This document shows positions 1 to 7,269 of a stretch of DNA of 14,559 nucleotides, in pieces. The translations under genes and the position numbers were made by a program. How positions within the stretch are numbered: position 1 is the first letter of the stretch; every line of letters begins with the position of its first letter. Location: NCBI GenBank assembly GCA_041547565.1, contig JBFEUI010000071.1, positions 1 to 14,559 on the forward strand, written 5' to 3'. This DNA comes from JBFEUI01 sp041547565 (GTDB lineage Bacteria > Pseudomonadota > Gammaproteobacteria > Thiohalomonadales > Thiohalomonadaceae). The notes under the pieces are model-generated. The model made no database searches. It saw nothing but the letters and a program-made list of their open reading frames with translations, and was not told the origin of the DNA.

Positions 1-284
1 AGCAGTCGTTCCTTCTTCTTTTGCGGCATCTTCGGGTCGCCATAGAGCACCACCTTACCACCGCCGTGCGGCAGCCCCGCTGCCGCATTCTTGAAAGTCA
101 TGGCCCGGGCCAGCCGAAAACACTCCTCGGTGCTCACATCGGCAGCCATACGTACCCCCCCGATTGACGGCCCCTTGGCGACATTGTCCACCACCAGCAC
201 GGCTCGCAATTCAATCGCGGGCTCATGGACATGAATAACCTTTAACGGACCCAGTTCATCAGCAAACGAAAATATATCTTCCAT
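1..284 (-). CDS. Leucine-dehydrogenase-like amino acid dehydrogenase (Glu/Leu/Phe/Val dehydrogenase family), N-terminal part
   Basis: The 5' part of a gene that runs off the left edge; 94 codons are visible. Family enzymes oxidatively deaminate an amino acid with NAD(P)+ to give the 2-oxo acid and ammonia in the cytoplasm. The visible part is the substrate-binding domain. It contains MTFKNAAAG (Lys65) and GLPHGGGKVV (Lys77), the two active-site lysine regions; their spacing and the following YGDP match leucine dehydrogenases better than classical glutamate dehydrogenases. The ATG at 284 is preceded by GGAAG at a 6-nt spacing. The gene is divergent from ilvA across a short gap of about 100 bp, so the two amino-acid-degrading genes may share regulation. 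Substrate choice cannot be settled without the C-terminal half; valine, phenylalanine or glutamate remain possible. Confidence 0.85.
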   Translation of the reverse strand, partial: MEDIFSFADELGPLKVIHVHEPAIELRAVLVVDNVAKGPSIGGVRMAADVSTEECFRLARAMTFKNAAAGLPHGGGKVVLYGDPKMPQKKKERL

Positions 285-305
285 CTTGCGCTTCCAGTTA
301 ATTGG

Positions 306-333
306 TTGACGATTTATGTGGTATACCTATTAA
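306..333 (+). promoter_or_regulatory. Candidate sigma-70 promoter of ilvA
   Basis: TTGACG at 306-311 (5 of 6 to the -35 consensus) and TATTAA at 328-333 (4 of 6 to the -10), separated by 16 bp. Transcription would start near 340, about 45 nt before the preferred ilvA ATG. The spacer contains the perfect palindrome GGTATACC. Assigned from sequence match only. Confidence 0.5.
320..327. promoter_or_regulatory. GGTATACC palindrome, candidate operator
   Basis: A perfect 8-bp palindrome (TGGTATACCT in context) lies inside the spacer of the candidate ilvA promoter, in the gap shared with the divergent amino acid dehydrogenase gene. GntR-type repressors often bind GGTATACC-like half-sites, and a protein bound here would block the promoter. 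No regulator gene is visible in the window, so the operator role is inferred. Confidence 0.35.
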
Positions 334-384
334 TCTATATGAAAATTCGTGGATTACATTAATAATGATTTCGGGATATGGGAA

Positions 385-1593
385 ATGATCACCCTGGATG
401 CGATTCAACAGGCCAGGGAGCGTATTGCAGGCCATATCTACCTCTCGCCCTGCGCCTATTCTGAATCCCTGAGCCGCCTTACCGGCTGTGAGCTCTACCT
501 GAAGCTTGAAAACCTGCAGATGACCGGCTCATTCAAGGACCGCGGCTCACTGAACAAAATACTTCAACTGGACGAGGTGCAGAAGGCCGCTGGGGTCATC
601 ACCGCGTCAGCCGGCAATCATGCGCAGGGGGTCGCCCACGCCGCCAAGCTCTGCGGCATCGCCGCAACGATCGTAATGCCCGAAACCACCCCGCTTTCCA
701 AGATTCGCGGCACGCAGGAGCTCGGTGCGGAGATCATCCTCGCAGGCGGCAGCTATGACGAGGCCTTCGACACGGCCATGGCGCTGCAGCAACACCATGG
801 CTATACCTTCATACACGCCTTTGACGATCCGGCCATCATTGCCGGCCAGGGCACCATCGGCCTGGAACTGCTTGAACAATTGCCCGATCTGGACACGGTT
901 ATCGTGCCGGTAGGAGGAGGCGGCCTGATTTCCGGCATCGCCACGGCGATAAAGGCACTGCAGCCCGCGGCACGCATCATCGGCGTTGAGGCCGAACGAC
1001 TCCCGGCAATGCAACAGAGCGTCGCCGCCAAGAAGGTCCAGACGCTCCGAACCGCCAACACCATCGCTGACGGTATCGCCGTGGCCCGGGTTGGCACGCG
1101 GACACTACCTATCGTGTCAAGCCTGGTCAGCGACATCGTCACCGTCAGCGAAGAGGAGATCGCCACGGCAATCATGACCCTGCTGGAACGGGAAAAGACG
1201 CTTGCCGAGGGTGCCGGTGCTGTTGGCTTTGCCGCCCTGATAAATCAAAAACTTAATGGGCTTCACGGCAATAAGGTCGTGGTGATATTGAGCGGTGGCA
1301 ACATCGACATCAACATGCTGACACGAATTCTGGAACGGGGTCTCGAGAATGACGGGCGCATCACACGCCTTACCGTGGTGCTAGCGGATAAGCCCGGAAG
1401 TATTGCCATGCTGACCGCTATTACGGCAGAATTCGGTGCCAATATCCTCCATATCGATCAAAACCGCCACGCTGGCGAGGTCGAGTTAGGTGAAGCGGAA
1501 GTGGAACTTACCCTGGAAACACGGGGAAAGGACCATGCCGCGGAGATAGTCGCATCGATGAAGCAACATGGTTTGAATGTACGAGGTGTTTGA
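385..1593 (+). CDS. ilvA: Threonine ammonia-lyase (threonine dehydratase) with C-terminal ACT domain
   Basis: A pyridoxal-phosphate enzyme that deaminates L-threonine to 2-oxobutanoate and ammonia, the entry step to isoleucine or to threonine breakdown. The 402-residue length fits the single-ACT subclass and is shorter than the roughly 500-residue E. coli IlvA. Visible landmarks are the PLP lysine in SFKDRG (Lys51), the SAGNHAQG substrate loop, the glycine-rich phosphate loop GGGGLISG and a C-terminal ACT domain from about residue 322 (RLTVVLADKPGSIAMLT), which usually gives allosteric control. The ATG at 385 is chosen because MITLDAIQQARERI matches the usual family N-terminus. An upstream in-frame GTG at 349 would add 12 atypical residues and has no ribosome site. 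The stop overlaps the next start (TGATG), implying a bicistronic message. Biosynthetic and degradative roles cannot be separated here. Confidence 0.93.
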   Translation: MITLDAIQQARERIAGHIYLSPCAYSESLSRLTGCELYLKLENLQMTGSFKDRGSLNKILQLDEVQKAAGVITASAGNHAQGVAHAAKLCGIAATIVMPETTPLSKIRGTQELGAEIILAGGSYDEAFDTAMALQQHHGYTFIHAFDDPAIIAGQGTIGLELLEQLPDLDTVIVPVGGGGLISGIATAIKALQPAARIIGVEAERLPAMQQSVAAKKVQTLRTANTIADGIAVARVGTRTLPIVSSLVSDIVTVSEEEIATAIMTLLEREKTLAEGAGAVGFAALINQKLNGLHGNKVVVILSGGNIDINMLTRILERGLENDGRITRLTVVLADKPGSIAMLTAITAEFGANILHIDQNRHAGEVELGEAEVELTLETRGKDHAAEIVASMKQHGLNVRGV

Positions 1594-1970
1594 TGTATCG
1601 AATCAAAGCGTTACTGGCAATTATTTTCCTCTCTGTTATTGGCTACAGCACACCGGCAAATGCCGATTTTGAGAAAGGCATGGAGGCCTACCGTCTCGAG
1701 AACTATGAAACGGCGTTTGCCGAGTTCAAACTTGCCGCTGAAAAAGGTGACGATCGGGCTTTCGGCAAACTCGGCGCCTTGTACCTCTACGGCAGGGGCA
1801 CCGACAAGGATTACCTCAAGGCCTATATCTGGTTCGGTCTGGCGGCACTGTCCGGCGACAAATATGCGCCGCGCTACCGCGATGCCGCCTCCTCCATGCT
1901 GAACTCCACCCAGGTTTACCAGGCAGAAGAGGAGATAACCACTTTGAGTGAAAAATTCAATACCCAGTGA
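1593..1970 (+). CDS. Small exported Sel1-repeat protein
   Basis: A 125-residue protein with a signal peptide: a Lys/Arg-containing start (MYRIK), a hydrophobic core and a likely cleavage after PANA at residue 24. The mature part is a short helical solenoid with about two Sel1-like repeats. Typical elements are AFAEFKLAAEKGDDRAFGKL, LYLYGRG, KAYIWFGLAALSGD and a final helix to about residue 120. Such repeats bind other proteins, and no enzymatic role is expected. The ATG overlaps the ilvA stop as TGATG, with GAGGTG at 1583-1588 as ribosome site, so translation is probably coupled to ilvA; the functional link to threonine metabolism is unclear. The 3' end overlaps the convergent kinase gene by 14 bp. 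The partner is unknown. Confidence 0.85.
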   Translation: MYRIKALLAIIFLSVIGYSTPANADFEKGMEAYRLENYETAFAEFKLAAEKGDDRAFGKLGALYLYGRGTDKDYLKAYIWFGLAALSGDKYAPRYRDAASSMLNSTQVYQAEEEITTLSEKFNTQ

Positions 1971-3411
1971 CCGGCCCGTATTCACTCATGCTGAGTGTTG
2001 CCTCAACCAGTCCGTTTTTCTCCACGTAACGCAACCGCGCATGGTCGGGAAGTAGCGAGCGTACAAGGCGCAGCCCCACGCCCAGCCCCTGGTTGCCGGA
2101 GAAGTCAAAACCGTCCGGCAACCGTCCTGGATTGCTGATCACCACGTTCATGGAGCTGCTGTTACCCGACAGGGTGATCGCAATCCGACATTCGTTGCAG
2201 TCAGGGTCATAGTATTTACTGGCATTGATAATCAACTCATTCATGATCAGGGCAATGGCAACACTGTCGTTCGAGTTGATATGGAAGCATCCCTTCTCCG
2301 GGAGATGCTCTGCATAATCGATATCCTGACCGGTGCTCGTCAATGCAGAGCGAATCACCTCCTTGATCAACTCACTTGATAACAGCGCCTTATCGGCATA
2401 ACGACTCTGCAGCCCGTACACAGCCGCTATCGAAGCCACCTGACTGATCGCCTCATCGATAAAGGGGGCAAGTTCAACATGCTCACTGGCACGTTTACGC
2501 AACAGTCCCATCACACCCTGCAGGTTGTTTTTGATACGATGGTGCACCTCCCGTATCAGCGTGTCCCGCTGCTCCTCGGCATAGCGGATACGCGCCTCCT
2601 CGGCCAACTTGCGCTCGGTGATATCCTCGGCAATACCCGCCACACGGTATAGCACTCCCTGTTCATCATGAACCGGAAAGGCACGATCCCGAATCCAGCG
2701 TATCTCCCCGTCAGGACGCATAATGCGGTATTCGATATCGGTCTTCTGGCCCATTGCCTGTCGCGCCAGCGTTTCGGCTGCGCTTTCTCTGTCCGCCTCA
2801 ACAATCACTTCCAGCCAGGACTGCGGCCTGCGATAGAGCATGGTCACCTTTCTGCCCCATATTTTCTCATAGGCAGGGTTGACATAAACGACGCGTTTCT
2901 CCTTCAGGTCGAACATCCAGAAGACCTCTGAGACATTTTCAGCCATCTGCCTGAAGCGCTCCTCACTTTCACGCAGATTCTGCTCCAGCCTCGTTCTCTG
3001 CTCAATTTCATCTACAAGTTCACCCACACTTGCAAGTTGGAGGTGTGTTCTGACGCGCGCCGCGATCTCAAGAGGCTCAAGCGGCTTGACGACATAGTCG
3101 ACCCCACCGCTTTCAAAGGCCTGTATTTTCTCTTTTACCTCAGCGTGGGCACTGACAAAGATAACGGGGATATGCCTTAGCTGAACGTCGGCCTTGAGTT
3201 GGTGGCAGACCTCATAGCCATCCATCCCCGGCATGGAAACATCGAGCAGTATAAGCTCTGGTGGCTGCTGTTTTGCTTGTGACAGGGCCTCGCTACCGCT
3301 GGAACAGGTTACGACCGTATAGCCTCGCTGGAGGAGTATTTTTTCCAGCAGTTGCAAGCTCTCTTGCTGATCATCCACCACCATAATGGTGGCGGCTTTT
3401 TCCTGCTGCAT
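1957..3411 (-). CDS. Sensor histidine kinase with N-terminal receiver: REC-PAS-HisKA_2-HATPase_c
   Basis: A cytoplasmic 484-residue signalling protein without membrane segments. Residues 8-125 are a receiver domain with acidic pair Asp13/Asp14, phosphoacceptor Asp57 in LLDVSMPGMDGYE, Ser87 and Lys109 in VVKPLEP. A coiled linker follows near 130-155, then a PAS/PAC domain at about 152-270 (ITERKLAEE ends the PAC). The dimerisation/phosphoacceptor region is of HisKA_2 type, with EVHHRIKNNLQG and likely phospho-His291. The ATP-binding domain has an N-box (NELIINASKY, Asn391) and a G-box (GLGVGL). The ATG at 3411 is preferred because AAGGG lies 8 nt upstream; the in-frame ATG at 3447 has no ribosome site. 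There is no DNA-binding output domain and no partner regulator nearby, so it is an orphan whose signal and target are unknown. It is convergent with the Sel1 gene. Confidence 0.88.
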   Translation of the reverse strand: MQQEKAATIMVVDDQQESLQLLEKILLQRGYTVVTCSSGSEALSQAKQQPPELILLDVSMPGMDGYEVCHQLKADVQLRHIPVIFVSAHAEVKEKIQAFESGGVDYVVKPLEPLEIAARVRTHLQLASVGELVDEIEQRTRLEQNLRESEERFRQMAENVSEVFWMFDLKEKRVVYVNPAYEKIWGRKVTMLYRRPQSWLEVIVEADRESAAETLARQAMGQKTDIEYRIMRPDGEIRWIRDRAFPVHDEQGVLYRVAGIAEDITERKLAEEARIRYAEEQRDTLIREVHHRIKNNLQGVMGLLRKRASEHVELAPFIDEAISQVASIAAVYGLQSRYADKALLSSELIKEVIRSALTSTGQDIDYAEHLPEKGCFHINSNDSVAIALIMNELIINASKYYDPDCNECRIAITLSGNSSSMNVVISNPGRLPDGFDFSGNQGLGVGLRLVRSLLPDHARLRYVEKNGLVEATLSMSEYGPVTGY

Positions 3412-3545
3412 TATCGATACCCTTGCCCAATGGCCCTGTAAAGACATTTACTACAGGTGTTATTTACGCCGCATAAGAACTGCGTCAAAAAAGATTCGCC
3501 ATCCATCCCAGCCCATTACCCGGATAAGGACAGCTGTTGCATTTA

Positions 3546-5762
3546 CTAGCGATATCCTGGAGCTAGCGCATCAATAAGTGATTGCCTCGCCGGCAGACTC
3601 AATGCAACACCCTCCCCCGACAGTTGCCGCCGCAGGGGTGATCCCGAGACATCCCACTGGCCCTTCAGCATATTGTCCGGCGCATCGCCGCTAAAGCCGA
3701 GATAGCTGTATTTGCCGTAGTGCGGCAGTTTTCTGCTCAAACCCGCCACAGCAATCGGTTGATGGGCGCTCAGCCAGGCAATCGGTTGTGCTTCATTGAA
3801 CGATGAGGTCAGAATGACACTATATTGGTTCAATGGCAGGCGCGTCTGGCCTATCACCACGGCATCATCCGCAATCGCAACAGGCTGACTTGTCAGTGTC
3901 GTGCTCATCTGCCTCAGAAAACGATTTTCCTTGCCCAGCAGCCAGATTGCCCCCTCGGCGGGAAGGACATCAAGCGCATCATCCCACAGTAGTGTGACGT
4001 GCGGCTGCCCCTGCGCCCACTGGGCAGCCATCTGCCGGTAAGCCTCGCGCAGCACTAGCGGCGCCTGCGACGGCAGCACCAGTGTCAGGCTTTTTGCCGC
4101 ATAGAGCCGCGCCAGTGAAGCGGGCAGTTCCGCTGTATCCAGTCTGCGAAACAGATCGAAGGCCGGGTCGATGGCCAATTCCAGGGGACGGGCCGGCAGG
4201 GCCAGTTCATAGCTCTGCTCGCGCGCGGCATGCTTGACGGTTTTCAGGAACACCTTATCCCTGCCCTGCTGCTGTATGGCTACCGGTATATCGAGCGTAA
4301 ACAGCCCCTCTTGCTGGACCTGTTTCAGGGTAAAACGCAGCAGATAATCGTTCTCCCTGCGCCTGACGGTGACATCACCGAGTTGCAGTTCCGGTGCGCC
4401 GCTGCGCACTATCCATTGGTCGAACGATTCACACAAATCGCGCCCGGCAACCGCTTCAAAGGCACGCCGGATATCGGCAAATCCCGCGACGCTAAAGCGG
4501 TTGTCACGGTAAAACCGTTGCAGCCCCCGCACAAACAATCCATCGCCCAGTTCCCGGCGCAGCATGTGAAACAGCATTAACGACTTGTCGTAGCCGACAG
4601 CCTGACTGGCCCCGCCGTGGCGCGAACGAAACCGGTAAAGGGGAAAATCACGTTCCCGGTCAGCATATTCCGTGTAACGTTTCAGCGCACCACGCCGATA
4701 GGCTGCACCCTGACCGCGCGACTCCTGCAACAGGTGGTCGGCCAGATAGGCGGTCAGCCCCTCACTCCAGTTCCCTGTCTGGTAATCGATGTAAACGCTG
4801 TTTCCCCACCAGTTGTGCAGGATTTCATGAGGGTACGATGTATGCAGGATAAAGGGCAGGCGAATTACCCGCGAACCCAACAGGGTAAATGAAGGCATGC
4901 CGTAGCCGGTCTCCCAGAAATTTTCCACCAGGGCAAATTTGGCATAGGGATAGTCTCCGATAAGCCGACTGTACATCTCCAGGTACCGTGCCGTCGCCTT
5001 TATGTAGCGCCCAGCCATGTCCGCATCGGGTTGTCGCAGGTAGACCTGGGCCTCGCCAAACGGCGTTGATTGGCGATAGAGCTTGAAGGGTGCCGCGAGA
5101 AGATAAATATCATCTTGCGGCTGGCGTTCATTCCAGCCAACCTGAACTGTCTTGCCGAGCGTTTCGATGTCAGGCCCCCGCCCCTGGCTGATCGCCAGCC
5201 AGTGTTGCGGGAGCGTCACCTTCAGTTCGAAGCGCTGATGGGTGCCGGAAAAATAGGGGTACCAGCCACTGGCACCATCTAGAACGACACCGTCACCGGA
5301 AATCATGCCTGGCGTATCCTGACCCGGCTTGCCTATATCCTGCGGGGACGAGGAGAGTTGATGGCGGATCAGCCCCCCGTATCGCAGGCTCATCTGCCGC
5401 ATCCCCTCGGGCAGGGTAACTGTGTAGGCCTCAAGGGGAACTGTGCCCTCAATCCGCTGCTTGAACTGCAGGCGCACCTTCTCATCGAGACTCACCGGAG
5501 ACAGGCCTTGATGCAGGACAAAGGTGACACCATTATTGTGATCAGGCAGCGGTTCGGGAAACGTGATATGGTCAACGACGTCGATGCGCCCCTGTTCCGG
5601 ATTCAGCACGACATCGAGGCGATGCTCGACGACCGGAAGATCCGAACCGGCTGCTGCAAACAGCGAATAACAGAGACCGCCAAGCATGATGATGAAACCC
5701 GGCAGCATTTTGCCTGACCTATTCAACAGCTTGATAAACGAGACATGATTGAATTGCCACAT
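3546..5762 (-). CDS. Exported M1-family-like zinc metallopeptidase with atypical active site
   Basis: A 738-residue protein with an N-terminal hydrophobic segment (about residues 19-37, ending FAAAG), suggesting export to the periplasm or a membrane anchor. The fold is M1 (gluzincin): beta-rich N-terminal domain, then HEILHNWWGN (zinc ligands His312 and His316, base Glu313), third ligand Glu334 in NWSEGLTAY, and a candidate transition-state Tyr391 in GYDKSLMLFHMLRRELGD. Two points are odd. The GAMEN exopeptidase motif that holds the substrate N-terminus is replaced by GYGMPSF at 286-292, and only 17 residues separate HEXXH from the third ligand instead of the usual 18. The C-terminal 200 residues (from about 540) are not the usual M1 helical domain. 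A start at 5708 (MLPGFII) is possible; see the promoter entry. Substrate is unknown. Divergent from the ChaN-like gene. Confidence 0.85.
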   Translation of the reverse strand: MWQFNHVSFIKLLNRSGKMLPGFIIMLGGLCYSLFAAAGSDLPVVEHRLDVVLNPEQGRIDVVDHITFPEPLPDHNNGVTFVLHQGLSPVSLDEKVRLQFKQRIEGTVPLEAYTVTLPEGMRQMSLRYGGLIRHQLSSSPQDIGKPGQDTPGMISGDGVVLDGASGWYPYFSGTHQRFELKVTLPQHWLAISQGRGPDIETLGKTVQVGWNERQPQDDIYLLAAPFKLYRQSTPFGEAQVYLRQPDADMAGRYIKATARYLEMYSRLIGDYPYAKFALVENFWETGYGMPSFTLLGSRVIRLPFILHTSYPHEILHNWWGNSVYIDYQTGNWSEGLTAYLADHLLQESRGQGAAYRRGALKRYTEYADRERDFPLYRFRSRHGGASQAVGYDKSLMLFHMLRRELGDGLFVRGLQRFYRDNRFSVAGFADIRRAFEAVAGRDLCESFDQWIVRSGAPELQLGDVTVRRRENDYLLRFTLKQVQQEGLFTLDIPVAIQQQGRDKVFLKTVKHAAREQSYELALPARPLELAIDPAFDLFRRLDTAELPASLARLYAAKSLTLVLPSQAPLVLREAYRQMAAQWAQGQPHVTLLWDDALDVLPAEGAIWLLGKENRFLRQMSTTLTSQPVAIADDAVVIGQTRLPLNQYSVILTSSFNEAQPIAWLSAHQPIAVAGLSRKLPHYGKYSYLGFSGDAPDNMLKGQWDVSGSPLRRQLSGEGVALSLPARQSLIDALAPGYR

Positions 5763-5768
5763 CGCTCC

Positions 5769-5797
5769 ATTCTATCCGCTTTCACGGACACTGACAG
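5769..5797 (-). promoter_or_regulatory. Candidate sigma-70 promoter of the M1-like peptidase gene
   Basis: On the minus strand, CTGTCA (5797-5792, 4 of 6) and TAGAAT (5774-5769, 5 of 6) are separated by 17 bp. The predicted transcription start falls at about 5762, on the first base of the longest start codon. Either that ATG is read leaderless, or translation starts at the ATG at 5708, which has AGG a few bases upstream. Confidence 0.5.
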
Positions 5798-5845
5798 CAT
5801 TCATGAGCCTGGACCCAGCTATTGCTCAAGGGAGTGGTTGAGCCG

Positions 5846-7030
5846 ATGAGAACCGCCATCAGATTGCGCGCCTCGCTTCTGTCTTGCCTTGCCGCACTTG
5901 CCGTCAGCCTCTCGGCAAGTGCCGCCAGCCCAACGGCAACATCTCAGGCGCTGGACACACCGGCACTGAACCTGCAGCAGCTTGACACGCTCAATAGCAT
6001 TCTTCCCGCGCTCACCCGCAACCGGGTCATTATTGTCGGGGAAACACACAGTGCGTATTCGCACCACCTCAATCAGCTTGAGATAGTCAGGGAGATGCAC
6101 CGCCGCCATCCGGACATGGCAATAGGCATGGAGTATTTTCAGTGGCCGTTCCAGAACATCATCGACCAGTACATTGCCGGTGAAATCGACGAGCCGACCC
6201 TGCTGCGCAACAGCGAATATTTCGACCGCTGGCGCTTCGATTACCGCATGTATCGCCCCATAATGGAGTATGCCCGGAACAACCGCATCCCTGTTGTGGC
6301 ACTCAATGTACCGGCTGAGCTGACCCGAAAGATCGCCGTCAAGGGACTGGCAGGCCTGTCCGATGAGGAACGCTCGCAGCTGCCTGCACAGATTGATCGC
6401 GCTGATGAGGCCTATCGCAAGCGACTGCGCACCGTATATGATGCCCACCCCCGACATGAGCACTCGAATTTTGAACATTTCCTCGATGCCCAACTGGCCT
6501 GGGATGAAGGCATGTCACAACGCGCCGCAGACTACCTGCAACAGCATAGCGGCAGAAAAATGGTGATACTGGCTGGCAATGGCCACACCGTACGCTCCGC
6601 TATTCCCGCACGCCTGGCGCGCAAGGCCGGTATCGGCAGCGCCATTATCATCAACGGCGCGGACTCGGTTATTGACCCCGAGCAGGCGGATTTCGTGCTG
6701 TTGCCGAAGGAGCGGTCATTGCCGCCCCGCGGCCTGATCGGTGCCCTGCTTGAGGAAAGCGACAAGGGGCTGACCGTCTTTCAGCTGGAAAAAAACAGTC
6801 CAGCCGTCGCGGCAGGTATGAAAAAAGGGGATATCATCGGCTCGATAGACAATACCAGGATTGAGAATTTGACCGATTTGAGGATCGCGATGCTGGACAA
6901 AAGCGCCGGCGAAACAGTCAAGCTTGATCTTATCCGCCACCGCCTGGTGCTGGGCGAACGACACTTGAGTGTGGAGTTCAAGCTCGCCGACCCCGAGATT
7001 TTTACCTCGGGTGAATCGGTTCATCCATAA
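5846..7030 (+). CDS. Exported ChaN-like (DUF399) protein with C-terminal PDZ domain
   Basis: A 394-residue protein with a classical signal peptide (MRTAIRLR, hydrophobic core, cleavage near SASA at residue 26). No lipobox is present although ChaN homologues are usually lipoproteins; the only nearby Cys (14) is in the core. Residues about 45-290 are the ChaN-like domain, with GETHS at 65-69 near its start and GNGHT at 244-248 near its end, plus EYFQWPFQ and FDYRMYRPIMEYAR between. ChaN from Campylobacter is an iron-regulated haem-binding surface protein, and the wider GxxH superfamily includes TIKI-type hydrolases. Residues about 300-380 form a PDZ domain (NSPAVAAGMKKGDIIGSID), which usually binds protein C-termini. 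The ATG at 5846 has GGGAG upstream at rather long spacing; an in-frame TTG at 5822 would spoil the signal peptide. Haem binding is inferred from homology only. Confidence 0.85.
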   Translation: MRTAIRLRASLLSCLAALAVSLSASAASPTATSQALDTPALNLQQLDTLNSILPALTRNRVIIVGETHSAYSHHLNQLEIVREMHRRHPDMAIGMEYFQWPFQNIIDQYIAGEIDEPTLLRNSEYFDRWRFDYRMYRPIMEYARNNRIPVVALNVPAELTRKIAVKGLAGLSDEERSQLPAQIDRADEAYRKRLRTVYDAHPRHEHSNFEHFLDAQLAWDEGMSQRAADYLQQHSGRKMVILAGNGHTVRSAIPARLARKAGIGSAIIINGADSVIDPEQADFVLLPKERSLPPRGLIGALLEESDKGLTVFQLEKNSPAVAAGMKKGDIIGSIDNTRIENLTDLRIAMLDKSAGETVKLDLIRHRLVLGERHLSVEFKLADPEIFTSGESVHP

Positions 7031-7223
7031 CCGCTTGCCGAAAAAGCAAAAGACCCAGATACGGGGACTTTTGGTGGCTATGATGGAGAGACAGGGATTA
7101 TTCGGTCACTATGCGAGCTCGCCACTTCGGGGTCATCGTCGCTTCGCAACGATGTTCCCTCTCCATATACAATATGGCTCGGGTCGAACCGGAGGCTGCA
7201 AATCAAGGCCTATCTCTCCAGAT
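7031..7223. other. Non-coding stretch between ChaN-like gene and tRNA terminator
   Basis: No supported gene. The stretch contains a tRNA-Ser 3'-end-like 15-mer at 7085-7099, a hairpin at 7134-7154 (CATCGT/ACGATG arms around an inner GC/GC pair with TTC loop), and TGGAGAG at 7084-7090 with inverted copies CTCTCCA at 7159-7165 and 7214-7220. Together these suggest a structured, possibly tRNA-derived repeat. Short open frames here have no ribosome site and unnatural composition. Confidence 0.4.
7085..7099 (-). repeat. tRNA-Ser 3'-end-like direct repeat
   Basis: GGAGAGACAGGGATT matches GGAGGGACAGGGATT at 7274-7288, inside tRNA-Ser (3' half of T-arm plus 3' acceptor strand), at 14 of 15 positions, in the same orientation and 189 bp apart. 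Such duplication of a tRNA 3' end is what site-specific integration at a tRNA leaves behind, but no integrase remains, and a degraded tRNA copy is equally possible. Confidence 0.35.
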
Positions 7224-7265
7224 AAAGAAAAAGCCCCTACACGGATGTGCAGGGGCTTTTTCTTT
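7224..7265. terminator. Bidirectional rho-independent terminator
   Basis: Perfect 15-bp arms (AAAGAAAAAGCCCCT at 7224-7238 and AGGGGCTTTTTCTTT at 7251-7265) enclose a loop that can add a CAC/GTG extension. Both strands end the stem in a T-run. On the minus strand it starts about 5 nt after the tRNA-Ser CCA end and so terminates the tRNA. On the plus strand it can end the ChaN-like transcript. Confidence 0.88.
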
Positions 7266-7269
7266 TAAT

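Noticed and set aside
349..384. GTG start of ilvA adding 12 residues
   Set aside because: No ribosome site, and family proteins begin at the residues encoded from 385.
5819..6493. 224-codon minus-strand frame
   Set aside because: Antisense to the ChaN-like gene, which has clear motifs and a signal peptide.
6969..7268. 99-codon frame across the end of the ChaN-like gene and the terminator
   Set aside because: It is a shadow of the real gene and ends in the terminator T-run; no start signal.
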